Origin: Neolewinella lacunae
GTDB lineage: Bacteria > Bacteroidota > Bacteroidia > Chitinophagales > Saprospiraceae
Assembly (NCBI RefSeq): GCF_014349155.1
Contig: NZ_JACSIT010000069.1
Location: forward strand, 1 to 64,000
Direction of reading: 5' to 3'
Length of the DNA: 64,000 bases
Positions 25,545-33,690 of the stretch are shown here, in pieces. A program made the position numbers and the translations under genes. The notes under the pieces are model-generated. The model did no database searches, had not been told where the DNA came from, and was given only the letters and a program-made list of their open reading frames with translations. Every line of letters starts with the position of its first letter. The stretch's first letter is position 1.

Positions 25545-26333
25545 TTACACGAAATAGCGAACGGGGTTGGTTATCCGTTCCGTGCAAAGGACCGCAAAGG
25601 TAGTGAATTTCTCAGTTAACAACTCCGCAAGTAATTGAGTTGTAAACTGTTCGCTTTCGTAATGGCCAATATCGCAGATGACAATCTCCCCGTCGGCGTC
25701 GAAAAACTCGTGGTACTTGTAGTCGGCCGTCACAAAAACCTGGGCACCCGCGCTTTTGGCCGTTTCCAGCAGGAAGCCTCCCGCGCCGCCGCAGAGGGCT
25801 ACGGTGGCGACGGCACGGCCCAACAGGGCGGTGTGTTTGACTACGGGTGCCTCCATTTTGGCTTTCAGGTGGGCCAGGAAGGCCGTCTCGTCCATGGGCC
25901 CGGGCAGTTCCCCGACCATGCCGGAACCGACGGTGCCGTCTTCGCTTTTGGGGGCCAGGACGCGGAGGTTTTGCAGGCCCAGGCGCTGGGCGATGCGTTC
26001 GTTCACGCCCCGGTGACGGACGTTATCGAGGTTGGTATGGATCGCGTAGATGGCCACGCCTTCCCGGATGGCCCGGATGACGGTCCGCTCCACGTAGTTG
26101 CTGCCGTTGAAGCGCTTTAGCCCCCGGAAAACGATGGGGTGGTGGGCCACCACCAGGTTGCAGCCCCGGGCCTTGGCTTCCAGAATGATCTCTTCGGTGC
26201 AGTCCAGGCTGGTCAGCACCCCCGTCACCTCCGTGGCCGGGTATCCCACGATGAGGCCAGCATTATCGTACCCCTCCTGGAGGTGGGTGGGCGCGATGGA
26301 TTCCAGGTAGTCGGTTATCTCCTTAATCGTCAT
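25545..26333 (-). CDS. Nif3-like dinuclear metal centre protein
   Basis: YbgI/Nif3 family, 262 aa. Metal-ligand motifs: VVAHHPIVFRG (near residue 61), IYAIHTNLDNVRHRGVN (near 98) and ICDIGHYESEQF (near 222), all present. The family is often called GTP cyclohydrolase 1 type 2, but its real substrate is unknown. The length is the short form without the ~100-residue insert found in many Bacteroidota homologues. A perfect TACCTTTG box (25595-25602, minus strand) lies inside the 3' end and could give the downstream zinc-ribbon gene its own promoter. Confidence 0.88.
   Translation of the reverse strand: MTIKEITDYLESIAPTHLQEGYDNAGLIVGYPATEVTGVLTSLDCTEEIILEAKARGCNLVVAHHPIVFRGLKRFNGSNYVERTVIRAIREGVAIYAIHTNLDNVRHRGVNERIAQRLGLQNLRVLAPKSEDGTVGSGMVGELPGPMDETAFLAHLKAKMEAPVVKHTALLGRAVATVALCGGAGGFLLETAKSAGAQVFVTADYKYHEFFDADGEIVICDIGHYESEQFTTQLLAELLTEKFTTFAVLCTERITNPVRYFV
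25595..25602 (-). promoter_or_regulatory. -7 box TACCTTTG inside the Nif3-like gene
   Basis: Perfect TAnnTTTG on the minus strand, 90 nt before the start of the zinc-ribbon gene and within the upstream coding sequence. Confidence 0.35.
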
Positions 26334-26368
26334 GCAAAGGGTTTTTTTGCGCTGCGGTGTGGCCAGGG

Positions 26369-26386
26369 GGGCGCGGCCGCAGGTGC
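26369..26386 (-). repeat. 18-bp dispersed repeat, exact copy 6
   Basis: Exact copy, 36 nt upstream of the Nif3-like start codon. Confidence 0.85.
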
Positions 26387-26446
26387 AAAGTACGGGATAA
26401 AGAAGCAGTGACTGGCCACCGCCGCCGGGAAAAATACCCTATCCTA

Positions 26447-26741
26447 ACGTCAGGTTGGGGGTATGCAACGTAGCTATTCGCTGATTTTCAGGCCTTAGAG
26501 CTTGTCTAAAATTTTTAAGAACTGATAATCAATGACTTATGGTTCTGGCTAGACAAAAAATTGCGCGCATAGTGGACTACGTAAGCCATTTTTTGTGACG
26601 CCAGGTTCATAAGTGCTTGGTTATCAGGAAATAAAAATTTAGACAAGCTCTTAGATCGCAATGGTTTTGCAGTTCGTGGGGTATTGTCCACTACCGTACT
26701 ACAGAACTACAGCTATTTGTGAATTTCGCCAGGGTTCAACC
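26447..26741 (-). repeat. ~200-bp intergenic repeat, copy B, interrupted by a MITE
   Basis: Reverse-strand copy of the element at 5178-5380 and 37521-37696. Shared blocks on either side of the MITE are AACGTCAGGTTGGGGGTATG, GCTGATTTTCAG and TTAGATCGCAATGGTTTTG, TATTGTCCACTACCGTACT. Removing the insertion and one TTA restores the arrangement of copy A. Confidence 0.8.
26498..26650. mobile_element. 153-bp MITE, TSD TTA (IS5/IS1031-type ends)
   Basis: Ends GAGCTTGTCTAAA and TTTAGACAAGCTC are perfect inverted repeats, and imperfect pairing extends about 45 bp inward (GATAATCAATGACTTATG against CTTATGAACC...); the centre is also palindromic, so the whole element can fold into a hairpin. TTA at 26495-26497 and 26651-26653 is a 3-bp target duplication, as made by IS1031-group IS5 elements. 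It has no coding capacity and would need a transposase elsewhere. Confidence 0.8.
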
Positions 26742-26742
26742 A

Positions 26743-27243
26743 TTATTCTAACCCCGAGCTGCTCATCCGCTCGATGATGCCCGTGGAGCTGTGTCCCGTG
26801 AGGAAGGGCAAGGTAGTAACTTCACCCCCCCATCCGATCACTTCCCGGTAGCCAACGATGTCTTCTACCTGGTAGTCTCCGCCCTTTACGAGTACGTCTG
26901 GCCGCAAAAATTTAATGAGCTCCAGAGGAGTATCTGTGTCGAAGGCGATTACGCCATCCACGAAGAAGAGACTGGCCAGGAGTTGCATCCGGGCCGCGAG
27001 TGGCATAATCGGCCGGCTCTCTCCCTTGAGCCCTTTCACGCTGGCGTCGGAATTTACGCCGACGATGAGCCGTTGGCCGAGGGCGGCAGCCTGGGCCAGG
27101 TAGGTCAGGTGCCCCGGGTGAATGAGGTCAAAAACGCCATTGGTGAAAACGGTGCGCTGGGAATAGGTGCGCCAACCGCAGCGGCGGCGGCTCAGGTCTT
27201 CGAGGGAAAGCAGCTTATCCGCTACCAGTTCGAGTTCGGTCAT
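26743..27243 (-). CDS. Heptose-1-phosphate adenylyltransferase-like nucleotidyltransferase (RfaE domain II)
   Basis: Cytidylyltransferase-like enzyme of 166 aa, matching the C-terminal (adenylyltransferase) domain of HldE/RfaE, which makes ADP-heptose for lipopolysaccharide. The nucleotide-binding motif is VFTNGVFDLIHPGHLTYL with HPGH (near residue 43), followed by IVGVNSDASVKGLKGESRP and the closing GHSSTGIIERM (T/H-S-S-T-x-I-I). The stand-alone form is common in Bacteroidota. A near-consensus -7 box sits 6 nt before the ATG (27250-27257, one mismatch). Confidence 0.88.
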   Translation of the reverse strand: MTELELVADKLLSLEDLSRRRCGWRTYSQRTVFTNGVFDLIHPGHLTYLAQAAALGQRLIVGVNSDASVKGLKGESRPIMPLAARMQLLASLFFVDGVIAFDTDTPLELIKFLRPDVLVKGGDYQVEDIVGYREVIGWGGEVTTLPFLTGHSSTGIIERMSSSGLE

Positions 27244-27429
27244 GGGAGCGAAGGTAAGGCCGGCTTTCGCTAAATGAAAAGCAAAATTGTTGTTGGGTCA
27301 ATGATTGGGATAAAGTGTTGAGGATCAGCGAATTTTCGCTAAAATTAAGTTGCTTCGTAACCTACTGATAACCTTGCAGTTCGGCGTTTTTCGCCGTACA
27401 ACGGCTCCACCACTTTTGAACCACTAAGG

Positions 27430-27677
27430 CTAGGCTGTCTAATTAGCCAGGCCGCAGCCGTACTCACTTTAGCCAACCGGGGAGGCTCAAGCGCTTAATA
27501 GGTCGAGACCCTCTGGGCCGTAGGAGAATACGCCAATTTACTTAGCTGGATCGACCCACAGAGGGTCTCAACCCAGGGGGGCACCGTGATTAGCTGGATC
27601 GACCCAGAGGGTCTCAACCTAGGCGGTCCAGGCCCCTAAAGCGCGTACGGGTTAAACCCATTAGATTAGACAGCCTA
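27430..27677. mobile_element. 248-bp MITE-like element, 9-bp TSD CCACTAAGG
   Basis: Inverted ends TAGGCTGTCTAAT (27431) and ATTAGACAGCCTA (27665-27677) are flanked by CCACTAAGG on both sides (27421-27429, 27678-27686). The uninterrupted target context occurs at 45727-45746. Inside are two direct units beginning TTAGCTGGATCGACCCA (27541, 27592) and an inverted GGTCGAGACCCTCTGGG unit (27502-27518). It has no open frame of note. Confidence 0.7.
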
Positions 27678-27831
27678 CCACTAAGGACACGAAGAGGGAC
27701 TAAGACCAAAAGGGGAAACAGTTGCCGTACAAAACTCCCCAACCTCCCGCGAAGCAAATGTTGAATGTTGAATGTTTACCGCCGTAGGCAGCAGCCCAGC
27801 TAATTGTAAATGTTCAATTCCAACCTCCCCT

Positions 27832-27849
27832 GCACCTGCGGCCGCGCCC
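27832..27849 (+). repeat. 18-bp dispersed repeat, exact copy 7
   Basis: Exact copy, 84 nt upstream of the ABC transporter start. Confidence 0.85.
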
Positions 27850-27933
27850 CCTGGAAAAGATGCGCGCCGTACAACCTCCCGTCTTTCCGCACGTTTGCCC
27901 TAGGAGACGGACCACTCAAGCCCCCCACCCACC

Positions 27934-29727
27934 GTGCGCGAACTCAAATTTCTCAACCAGTTTTTCTGGAAATACCGCTGGCGAATGCTGCTGGGCATTG
28001 CCTTCATCTGCATCTCCAACTACTTCAGTGTTTTGCAGCCGCAGGTGATCCGCGAGGCCCTGGATCTGGTGGTGGAACAGGTGAACAACTACCGGATGTA
28101 CGACGGTTTTACGACCGTCGGCGATACCTACTTCGGCATCCTTTCCACGACGTTGATGTTCTTTGCGGGCCTGGTGCTGCTGCTGGCCCTGCTGATGGGT
28201 TTTTTCCTTTACCTCACGCGGCAGACCATCATCGTGATGAGCCGCCTGATTGAGTACGACCTGCGCGAGGTGATTTTTGACCACTACCAGGAGCTGAGCC
28301 TCGACTTTTACAAGCGCAACAACACGGGGGATTTGATGAGCCGCATCACCGAGGACGTCAATAAGGTACGCATGTACCTGGGCCCGGCGGTGATGTACCT
28401 GGCCAACCTCGTGTCCACCATCCTGCTGGTTGTGATCAGCATGCTGGCCGTGAGCACTAAGCTGACGCTTTACACCCTCATTCCGCTGCCGCTGCTGGCC
28501 ATCAGCATTTACTACGTCAGCAACCTCATCCACACCCGCTCGACCTTCATCCAGCAACAGCTTTCGAAGCTGACAAGCATTGCCCAGGAGGTGTTCAGCG
28601 GCGTCCGGGTGGTGAAGAGTTACGTCCGGGAGCGGCAGCAAGTCCGTTACTTCGCCGAGGAAAGCGAGACATACAAGCGCATGAGTATGGACCTGGCCAA
28701 GATCGACGCCTGGTTTTTCCCTTTGATGGTTTTCATGGTGGGTGCTTCCACGATCATCACCGTTTACGTGGGCGGTTTGCAGGTGGTGGCGGGCAATATT
28801 TCGGCGGGCAACATCGCGGAGTTCGTCATTTACGTCAACATGCTGACGTGGCCGGTGACGGCCATTGGCTGGATTGCCAGCATCGTCCAGCAGGCAGCTG
28901 CCAGCCAGAAGCGGATCAACGAATTTCTGGAAACCAAAGCCAGCATCGTCGACCCCGCCCCCACGGAGCGGGAGGCCCTGCGCGGAGAGATCGTCTTCGA
29001 AAACGTCGGCTTCACCTATCCCGATACGGGTATCCGGGCCATCCGCGACCTGAGTTTCACCCTCCGGCCGGGTGAAAAACTGGCCATCATCGGGCGGACG
29101 GGCTCGGGGAAAACGACGGTAGCCGACCTGCTGGTGCGGATGTACGACGTCTCTACGGGCCGCATCCTCATCGACGGCAAAGACATCCGGGAGCGCGGTC
29201 TGGCCAACCTGCGGCAGCGCATCGGGCTCGTGCCCCAAGACGTTTTCCTCTTCTCCGATACCATCCACAACAACATCGCCTTTGGTGCCCAGCACGATCC
29301 TTCGCGGGAGGAGGTGGAACAGTTTGCCCGCCACGCGGCGGTTTACGAAGACATCGCCGGCCTCACCCAAGGATTCGATACCCTGGTGGGGGAACGCGGC
29401 GTTACGCTTTCGGGTGGCCAGAAACAGCGCGTCAGCATCGCCCGCGCCCTCATCAAACGGCCCGACATCGTCATTCTGGACGATTGCCTCAGCGCCGTCG
29501 ATACCAACACGGAGCAACAGATCCTGGGCTATTTCAACCAGGCGCTGGCCGATAAAACCGCCATCATCATCACCCACCGCATCTACGGCCACCTGCGCTT
29601 CGATAAGATCATCGTCCTGGAAGACGGCGGTATTGCCGAGATGGGGACCCACGAAGAACTGATGGCCAACGGCGCGTACTACTCCGAGATCGTCGAGCGG
29701 CAGATGGCGGAAGAGGTGGGGAAATAA
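27934..29727 (+). CDS. ABC transporter, fused permease/ATPase half (MdlA/B type)
   Basis: Type IV ABC exporter half of 597 aa. Six membrane segments lie between residues ~15 and 310 (RMLLGIAFICISNYF, TLMFFAGLVLLLALLMGFFL, YLANLVSTILLVVISMLAV and others). The ATPase domain has Walker A GRTGSGKT (near 387), signature LSGGQKQRVSIARAL (near 492), and Walker B VILDDCLSAVD (near 514). The residue after the Walker B Asp is Asp, not the catalytic Glu; this ILDD form is typical of MdlA-like subunits with a degenerate site that work as heterodimers. No partner gene is adjacent. Start is GTG at 27934. Function is probably drug or lipid export. Confidence 0.88.
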   Translation: MRELKFLNQFFWKYRWRMLLGIAFICISNYFSVLQPQVIREALDLVVEQVNNYRMYDGFTTVGDTYFGILSTTLMFFAGLVLLLALLMGFFLYLTRQTIIVMSRLIEYDLREVIFDHYQELSLDFYKRNNTGDLMSRITEDVNKVRMYLGPAVMYLANLVSTILLVVISMLAVSTKLTLYTLIPLPLLAISIYYVSNLIHTRSTFIQQQLSKLTSIAQEVFSGVRVVKSYVRERQQVRYFAEESETYKRMSMDLAKIDAWFFPLMVFMVGASTIITVYVGGLQVVAGNISAGNIAEFVIYVNMLTWPVTAIGWIASIVQQAAASQKRINEFLETKASIVDPAPTEREALRGEIVFENVGFTYPDTGIRAIRDLSFTLRPGEKLAIIGRTGSGKTTVADLLVRMYDVSTGRILIDGKDIRERGLANLRQRIGLVPQDVFLFSDTIHNNIAFGAQHDPSREEVEQFARHAAVYEDIAGLTQGFDTLVGERGVTLSGGQKQRVSIARALIKRPDIVILDDCLSAVDTNTEQQILGYFNQALADKTAIIITHRIYGHLRFDKIIVLEDGGIAEMGTHEELMANGAYYSEIVERQMAEEVGK

Positions 29728-29738
29728 AACGGTTCCGG

Positions 29739-29796
29739 ACGTCCCGTCCAGCTTAAACCCCTTTCCTGCGGTGCCAAACGTCCCGTCCGGCTCAAA
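29739..29796 (+). repeat. Two direct copies of ACGTCCCGTCC-R-GCTYAAA
   Basis: Units at 29739-29757 and 29778-29796, 39 bp apart, immediately downstream of the ABC transporter gene. Role unknown. Confidence 0.6.
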
Positions 29797-29830
29797 ACAT
29801 TTCGATTTACGCACTTCCGCCAAAAAAAAA

Positions 29831-29856
29831 GACGCCGCGCAATATGCCGCGGCGTC
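29831..29856 (-). terminator. Rho-independent terminator after the prohibitin-like gene
   Basis: Stem GACGCCGCG/CGCGGCGTC with 8-nt loop; on the minus strand it is followed by TTTTTTTTTG, and the plus strand has AAAAAA after it. It is 71 nt beyond the prohibitin-like stop and could also slow plus-strand transcription. Confidence 0.8.
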
Positions 29857-29926
29857 AAAAAACGACGAATTGACACTCAACTTTACTCACTAGTAGGAAA
29901 AAACGCTTTTACTCAGGGTTGCAGGC

Positions 29927-30715
29927 TTACTTCTGGTTTCCTTCAATCATTACGGGCATTTCGCCGTTGGAGATGATGACTTTGGCATTGGGGGATCGGG
30001 AGAGTTCCAGGAAAGCTTCGATGGATTTGAAGCGGAGTACTTCGGCCGTCAGGCCTTCAGCGATGATGAGTTGGGCATCGCGGGTACCTTCGGCGCGGAT
30101 GCGCTGCTGATCGGCTTCCTGCCTGGCTTGCTGCAGGACGAACTCCATGCGCAGGGCTTGTTGCTCAGCTTCCAGTTTTTCTTCGATGGAGCGGGCGAGG
30201 TTGGCGGGGAGTTGGATGGATTTAACCAGTACGTTTTCGACGATTAAGCCGCGATCCAGCAAGACCTTAGACATTTGCTCCATGATGGCTCCTTCGATGA
30301 TGGAGCGCTGGCCCGTGTGCATATCCTTGGCGAAGTAGCGGGCGGAGACGTCGGCCACCGCCGAACGGAAGACGGGGAGGATGACGGACCGTTCGTAGTT
30401 CGTCCCGATTTGGCGGAGCAGTTCGGGTGCCCGGGTGCCATCGACGGAGTAGAGGATGGAGATTTCCGCGCGGATGTTGAGACCTTCTTTGGAGGGCAGG
30501 TTCAGTTCCACTTCCATGTTCTCGGTCTGCGTACTCACTTTTTGTACGGCCGTGATGAAGGGATTGAAAACGGCGACACCTTTATCCAGCGGCTTTTCTT
30601 TGTACTTACCGAGGGTCCTTTTCACTCCCACCTCCCCTTCGCGTACGATGGTGCAGCTGGGGAAGAGGAGGAAGACTGCGGTACAGAGGGCAACAAAACG
30701 AATCAGACTTCTCAT
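29927..30715 (-). CDS. Prohibitin/SPFH-domain lipoprotein
   Basis: SPFH (band 7) protein of 262 aa. The N-terminal signal IRFVALCTAVFLLFPSCTIV has a lipobox-like Cys near residue 21. The SPFH domain covers about residues 25-200: REGEVGVKRTLGKYKEKPLD, then STQTENMEVELNLPSKEGLN, ISILYSV, FRSAVADVSARYFAKDMHT and ILLDRGL-like VLLDRGLIVENVLVKSIQLP, the usual prohibitin order. The C-terminal helix (EKLEAEQQALRMEFVLQQAR) is the flotillin-type coiled coil that promotes ring assembly. Possible role is membrane-domain scaffolding or protease regulation (family knowledge). It lies 28 bp downstream of the TPR protein gene, so they may be co-transcribed. Confidence 0.85.
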   Translation of the reverse strand: MRSLIRFVALCTAVFLLFPSCTIVREGEVGVKRTLGKYKEKPLDKGVAVFNPFITAVQKVSTQTENMEVELNLPSKEGLNIRAEISILYSVDGTRAPELLRQIGTNYERSVILPVFRSAVADVSARYFAKDMHTGQRSIIEGAIMEQMSKVLLDRGLIVENVLVKSIQLPANLARSIEEKLEAEQQALRMEFVLQQARQEADQQRIRAEGTRDAQLIIAEGLTAEVLRFKSIEAFLELSRSPNAKVIISNGEMPVMIEGNQK

Positions 30716-30743
30716 GGCATTTGGTTTTTAAGGATGAGGGAGA

Positions 30744-31589
30744 CTAAAAATTACACAGGCTTTGGTACATCACCCCTGCTGGTGCAAACCCTGCTTTGGC
30801 CGACTGCGCAAGATCCTGGCAGCCGTTCATGTAGTTGTGTAGCAGGATTTGACCCAGTCCTCGGTTGTAGGGCAATTCGGGCCAGTTGAAGCCGTACTTC
30901 AGTTGGGCATCGTTGTAGAGTTGCACCGCTTCGCGGTAGTCGTGGTTGAGCATGGCCAGGTTGGCCAGCAGCATATTTTTTACCCCGGGGTTATAATCCC
31001 GCGGCAGGGTTTCCAGGCTACGCTTAGCGGCCAAGACGTCTTGATCTACCTTTTGCTGCAAAGCGAGCACTGCCTGGGCCGTATCTGGTCCTTCCATGAT
31101 ACTGAGGTACTGTTCGATAAAGTATGCCTGGGGCGTAGTAGCCTCCACGGAGATCTGGCGTTCTTCCGGGAAGCCATAGTGATCAGCGTACCATTCCTGG
31201 GGATAGAGGGCCAGGAAGGGCATCAATCCATTACGCCCCTTGGCCAGGTAAAAGGCAGCCGCAGTTGGGTTTTGGCGTTCGGCCAGTTGTTGATCGCGGT
31301 TGGCCTCCTGGTCGCGGCCCATTCGGGCGAGCAAAGCCGAGCGTTCGGCCAGCGCAGGTACCCAGTTGGGTTGCCAAGCCAATGCACTGTTATAAGTTAG
31401 TAGAGCCTGCTCAAATTGCCCGTTGCGTTGTTGCCGGTGGGCCAGATTGAGCTCGGCAACCGGTAAATTGTTGTAACGCGTGTTTCCCGAGGCTGGCAGC
31501 ATGGGCAAGTCACTGGCCTGGGCGGAGAGCGCGTATCCCGCCAGCGTTCCCAGCAGGAAGATAAGTACGAGGGTGAGATAGCGTAGCAT
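30744..31589 (-). CDS. Exported tetratricopeptide-like protein
   Basis: Protein of 281 aa with a signal peptide (RYLTLVLIFLLGTLAGYALS, cleavage near ALSAQ). It has TPR-like helices, e.g. AELNLAHRQQRNGQFEQALL and TYNSALAWQPNWVPALAERS, and later ANLAMLNHDYREAVQLYNDA. No enzyme motif. ATG 31589 gives the clean signal peptide; the frame upstream lacks one. It is likely in one unit with the prohibitin-like gene 28 bp downstream. Family not recognised beyond the repeat type. Confidence 0.7.
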   Translation of the reverse strand: MLRYLTLVLIFLLGTLAGYALSAQASDLPMLPASGNTRYNNLPVAELNLAHRQQRNGQFEQALLTYNSALAWQPNWVPALAERSALLARMGRDQEANRDQQLAERQNPTAAAFYLAKGRNGLMPFLALYPQEWYADHYGFPEERQISVEATTPQAYFIEQYLSIMEGPDTAQAVLALQQKVDQDVLAAKRSLETLPRDYNPGVKNMLLANLAMLNHDYREAVQLYNDAQLKYGFNWPELPYNRGLGQILLHNYMNGCQDLAQSAKAGFAPAGVMYQSLCNF

Positions 31590-31722
31590 AATTGTGGCGT
31601 TTGAAGGGTAAACTATCGAAGAGTGTGATAGTTTTACTTTCAAATGCGAAAGCTATGCTTTGTGCAATTTTTTCTGTTTTTCTGACGATCAAATGACAAA
31701 AAATACCTCTCCCTATATACAG

Positions 31723-33384
31723 CTACTCCAGCGCCCAAATACTCCCCTCCACCAAACTCCAGCCTTCCTGCATACCCTCGCCCGCTGATCCGTAGCTCTC
31801 CAGCGTGAGCTGCGTAAAGGGTTCGGTAGGGAAGAAGATGTCCGTCAGCACCGGGTCTCCGCCGTCGAAAAAGACCTCGGCGGAGGTCCGGTCAAAAAAG
31901 GCGTGGATGCGCAGGTTGCCTTCGTTGCTCCAGCGGGGAGCCACCGTCAGGCCGGGCGCGAAGCTGGGCCGGAAGTCCGTTTGCCCCGCCTGCCGCCGGT
32001 CGGTGAAAAAGGCATTGTCCACGCCGCTGCGCCGGCTGTAGCCCACGCGGTAAAATTGCTCGCCCGTGGCGTCGCTCAGGGTGAGGTAGAGTTCTTCGGC
32101 GTCGCTATCGACCAGGTCGATGGTCAGGTCCAGTTCAAAAACGCCCGCTGCGGGCAGCTGGCTCAGGTCGATGGTAGTGGTTCCGTCGCCGATGCGCGGC
32201 ATTTCCAGGGGGATGCGCTGGCCGCGCAATTTCAGCAGTTCGCGGGCGGGTTGCTGGTGGAGGCGGGTGCCGAAGTCGGTATCGTGCAGGGTCAGTTCCC
32301 GGGGCAGGGTCATGGCGCTGCGCCAGGTGGTGGTGGGTACTTCGTTGGCGTAGTCCCAGTTGCTCATCCAGCCCATGAAGATGCGCCGACCGTCGGTGGC
32401 CGGGACGTCGCTGAAGGTCACCCCCGCGTAGTTGTCGCGGCCGTAGTCCACCCACTGCACGGTATCCTGCGGGGTGGGGATGGCTTCCTTGCGGGGCCGG
32501 AAGGTGCTGCCGTCCCAGTCGCCAACAAAATAAAAAGTCCCTGATCCGCCGTTGGCCCCGCCGGGGTTGATGCTGACGAGCAAGACCCAGGCCGTTTCCC
32601 CGCTTTCGCTGATTTTCAGGGGGAAGAGTTCGGGGCATTCCCACACCCCGGCGTGGTTGGGCGCGCTGGCCCCGAAGTCGCTACGGTAGGTCCAGTTTTT
32701 CAGGTCCGGACTGCTGAAAAACTGCACGCGGTCCTGGGCGGCCAGCACCATCGTCCATTGCCGGTGGGCGGCGTCCCAGAAGACTTTGGGGTCGCGGAAG
32801 TCGCGCACGCCTTGGTTGGGGATGACGGGGTTGCCGGCGTATTTCGTCCACGTTCGCCCCCGGTCGTTGGAGTAGGCGATGGCCTGCGACTGAAAATCCT
32901 GTTTTCCGGCCTTTTCGGCGGCCATATCGTGGTAGGTGAACATGGCCACCAGCGGCGGGCGTCCGCCTTGCCCGAATCCGCTGGTATTGCCCCGGTCAAC
33001 GACCGCGCTGCCGGAGAAGATGTAGCCTTTTTCGTCGGGGGCCAGGGCGATGGGCAGGTGCTCCCAGGTCACCAGATCGCTGCTCACGGCGTGGCCCCAG
33101 TGCATCGGTCCCCAGGTGTTGCCGTCGGGGAAATGCTGGTAAAACAGGTGGTACTCGCCCTCAAAATAAACCATGCCATTGGGGTCATTCATCCAGCCCG
33201 CCGGCGGCGTAAAGTGGTAGGCCGGGCGGTAGTGCGCATCGGGCGCAGCACTTTTTTCGTTCGCGGGCGCGGCCGCAGGTGCCGTGGAAGCCTGATCGGC
33301 AGTGGAGGTCGATTCCCCCCCCGGCGCCCCCCCACAACCCAGGAGGAAAACAACAGCAGCAAAAAACAGTGCAGACTTGAACAT
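31723..33384 (-). CDS. Glycoside hydrolase family 32 lipoprotein (levanase/invertase/inulinase type)
   Basis: GH32 enzyme of 553 aa that hydrolyses fructosyl bonds in sucrose, levan or inulin. The signal peptide ends in the lipobox region VFLLGCGGAPGG. Catalytic motifs: AGWMNDPNGMVYFEGEYHLF (nucleophile Asp, near residue 66), RDFRDPKVFWD (transition-state Asp, near 198), VWECPELFPL (acid/base Glu, near 248). The C-terminal beta-sandwich runs from about 410 (LPAAGVFELDLTIDLVDSDA) to the end. The linker between the lipobox and the catalytic domain contains an 18-bp dispersed repeat in sense orientation, coding TAPAAAPA. An SLC45-like MFS transporter at 51-52.6 kb could move the products. Confidence 0.92.
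   Translation of the reverse strand: MFKSALFFAAVVFLLGCGGAPGGESTSTADQASTAPAAAPANEKSAAPDAHYRPAYHFTPPAGWMNDPNGMVYFEGEYHLFYQHFPDGNTWGPMHWGHAVSSDLVTWEHLPIALAPDEKGYIFSGSAVVDRGNTSGFGQGGRPPLVAMFTYHDMAAEKAGKQDFQSQAIAYSNDRGRTWTKYAGNPVIPNQGVRDFRDPKVFWDAAHRQWTMVLAAQDRVQFFSSPDLKNWTYRSDFGASAPNHAGVWECPELFPLKISESGETAWVLLVSINPGGANGGSGTFYFVGDWDGSTFRPRKEAIPTPQDTVQWVDYGRDNYAGVTFSDVPATDGRRIFMGWMSNWDYANEVPTTTWRSAMTLPRELTLHDTDFGTRLHQQPARELLKLRGQRIPLEMPRIGDGTTTIDLSQLPAAGVFELDLTIDLVDSDAEELYLTLSDATGEQFYRVGYSRRSGVDNAFFTDRRQAGQTDFRPSFAPGLTVAPRWSNEGNLRIHAFFDRTSAEVFFDGGDPVLTDIFFPTEPFTQLTLESYGSAGEGMQEGWSLVEGSIWALE
33265..33282 (-). repeat. 18-bp dispersed repeat, exact copy 8, inside the GH32 gene
   Basis: Exact copy in the linker after the lipobox of the GH32 protein, read in the gene's own direction; it supplies the Ala/Pro run TAPAAAP. 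Confidence 0.85.
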
Positions 33385-33690
33385 CGGGCAATTATTTGGC
33401 CCTAAAGTAAGGTACTTGCCCGGATCCGTTGGGCTACCCACCCGCGAAATGGTTGAGCCGCTGTGCGGCGGAGAGCCATTTGATAGACGATAGACGATTC
33501 TTGATATTTGATATTTGATTTTGCTGCCGCGCGGGACAAAAAAATACTCCACGGCCTAATTTCACCTAAACCCGGATCGCTTCCCGTTCGGGGACAGCCC
33601 CCTTCGGGGGTTGGGGGATAAATCTCGACCGACCAGCTTATTCTGTGCCGTTCCTGGAGGAGCAATTATTCCCCTTCGTCCCGCCCTGGG
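33385..33690. other. Intergenic region, no gene seen
   Basis: 306 bp between the GH32 start and the methyltransferase stop. Contains a short hairpin (CAGCCCCCTTCGGGGGTTG, 33596-33614), a small direct repeat ATAGACGATAGACGATTC (33484-33501) and TTGATATTTGATATTTGATT (33502-33521). Nothing else recognised. Confidence 0.6.

Larger units (their letters stand above)
26334..26742. other. Intergenic region with dispersed repeat, 200-bp repeat and MITE
   Basis: 409 bp between the Nif3-like gene start and the heptose-phosphate adenylyltransferase stop. It holds an exact 18-bp repeat (26369-26386) and a copy of the ~200-bp intergenic repeat, itself split by a 153-bp MITE. No coding potential seen. Confidence 0.7.
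27244..27933. other. 690-bp intergenic region with MITE-like element and 18-bp repeat
   Basis: Contains the MITE-like element 27430-27677, an exact 18-bp repeat at 27832-27849 and small direct repeats (TTGAATGTTGAATGTTTACC, 27759-27778). Around the element, TTGAACCACTAAGG and CCACTAAGGACACGAAG match, in reverse, CTTCGTGTCCTTAGTGGTTC at 45727-45746. No gene is seen. Confidence 0.65.
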
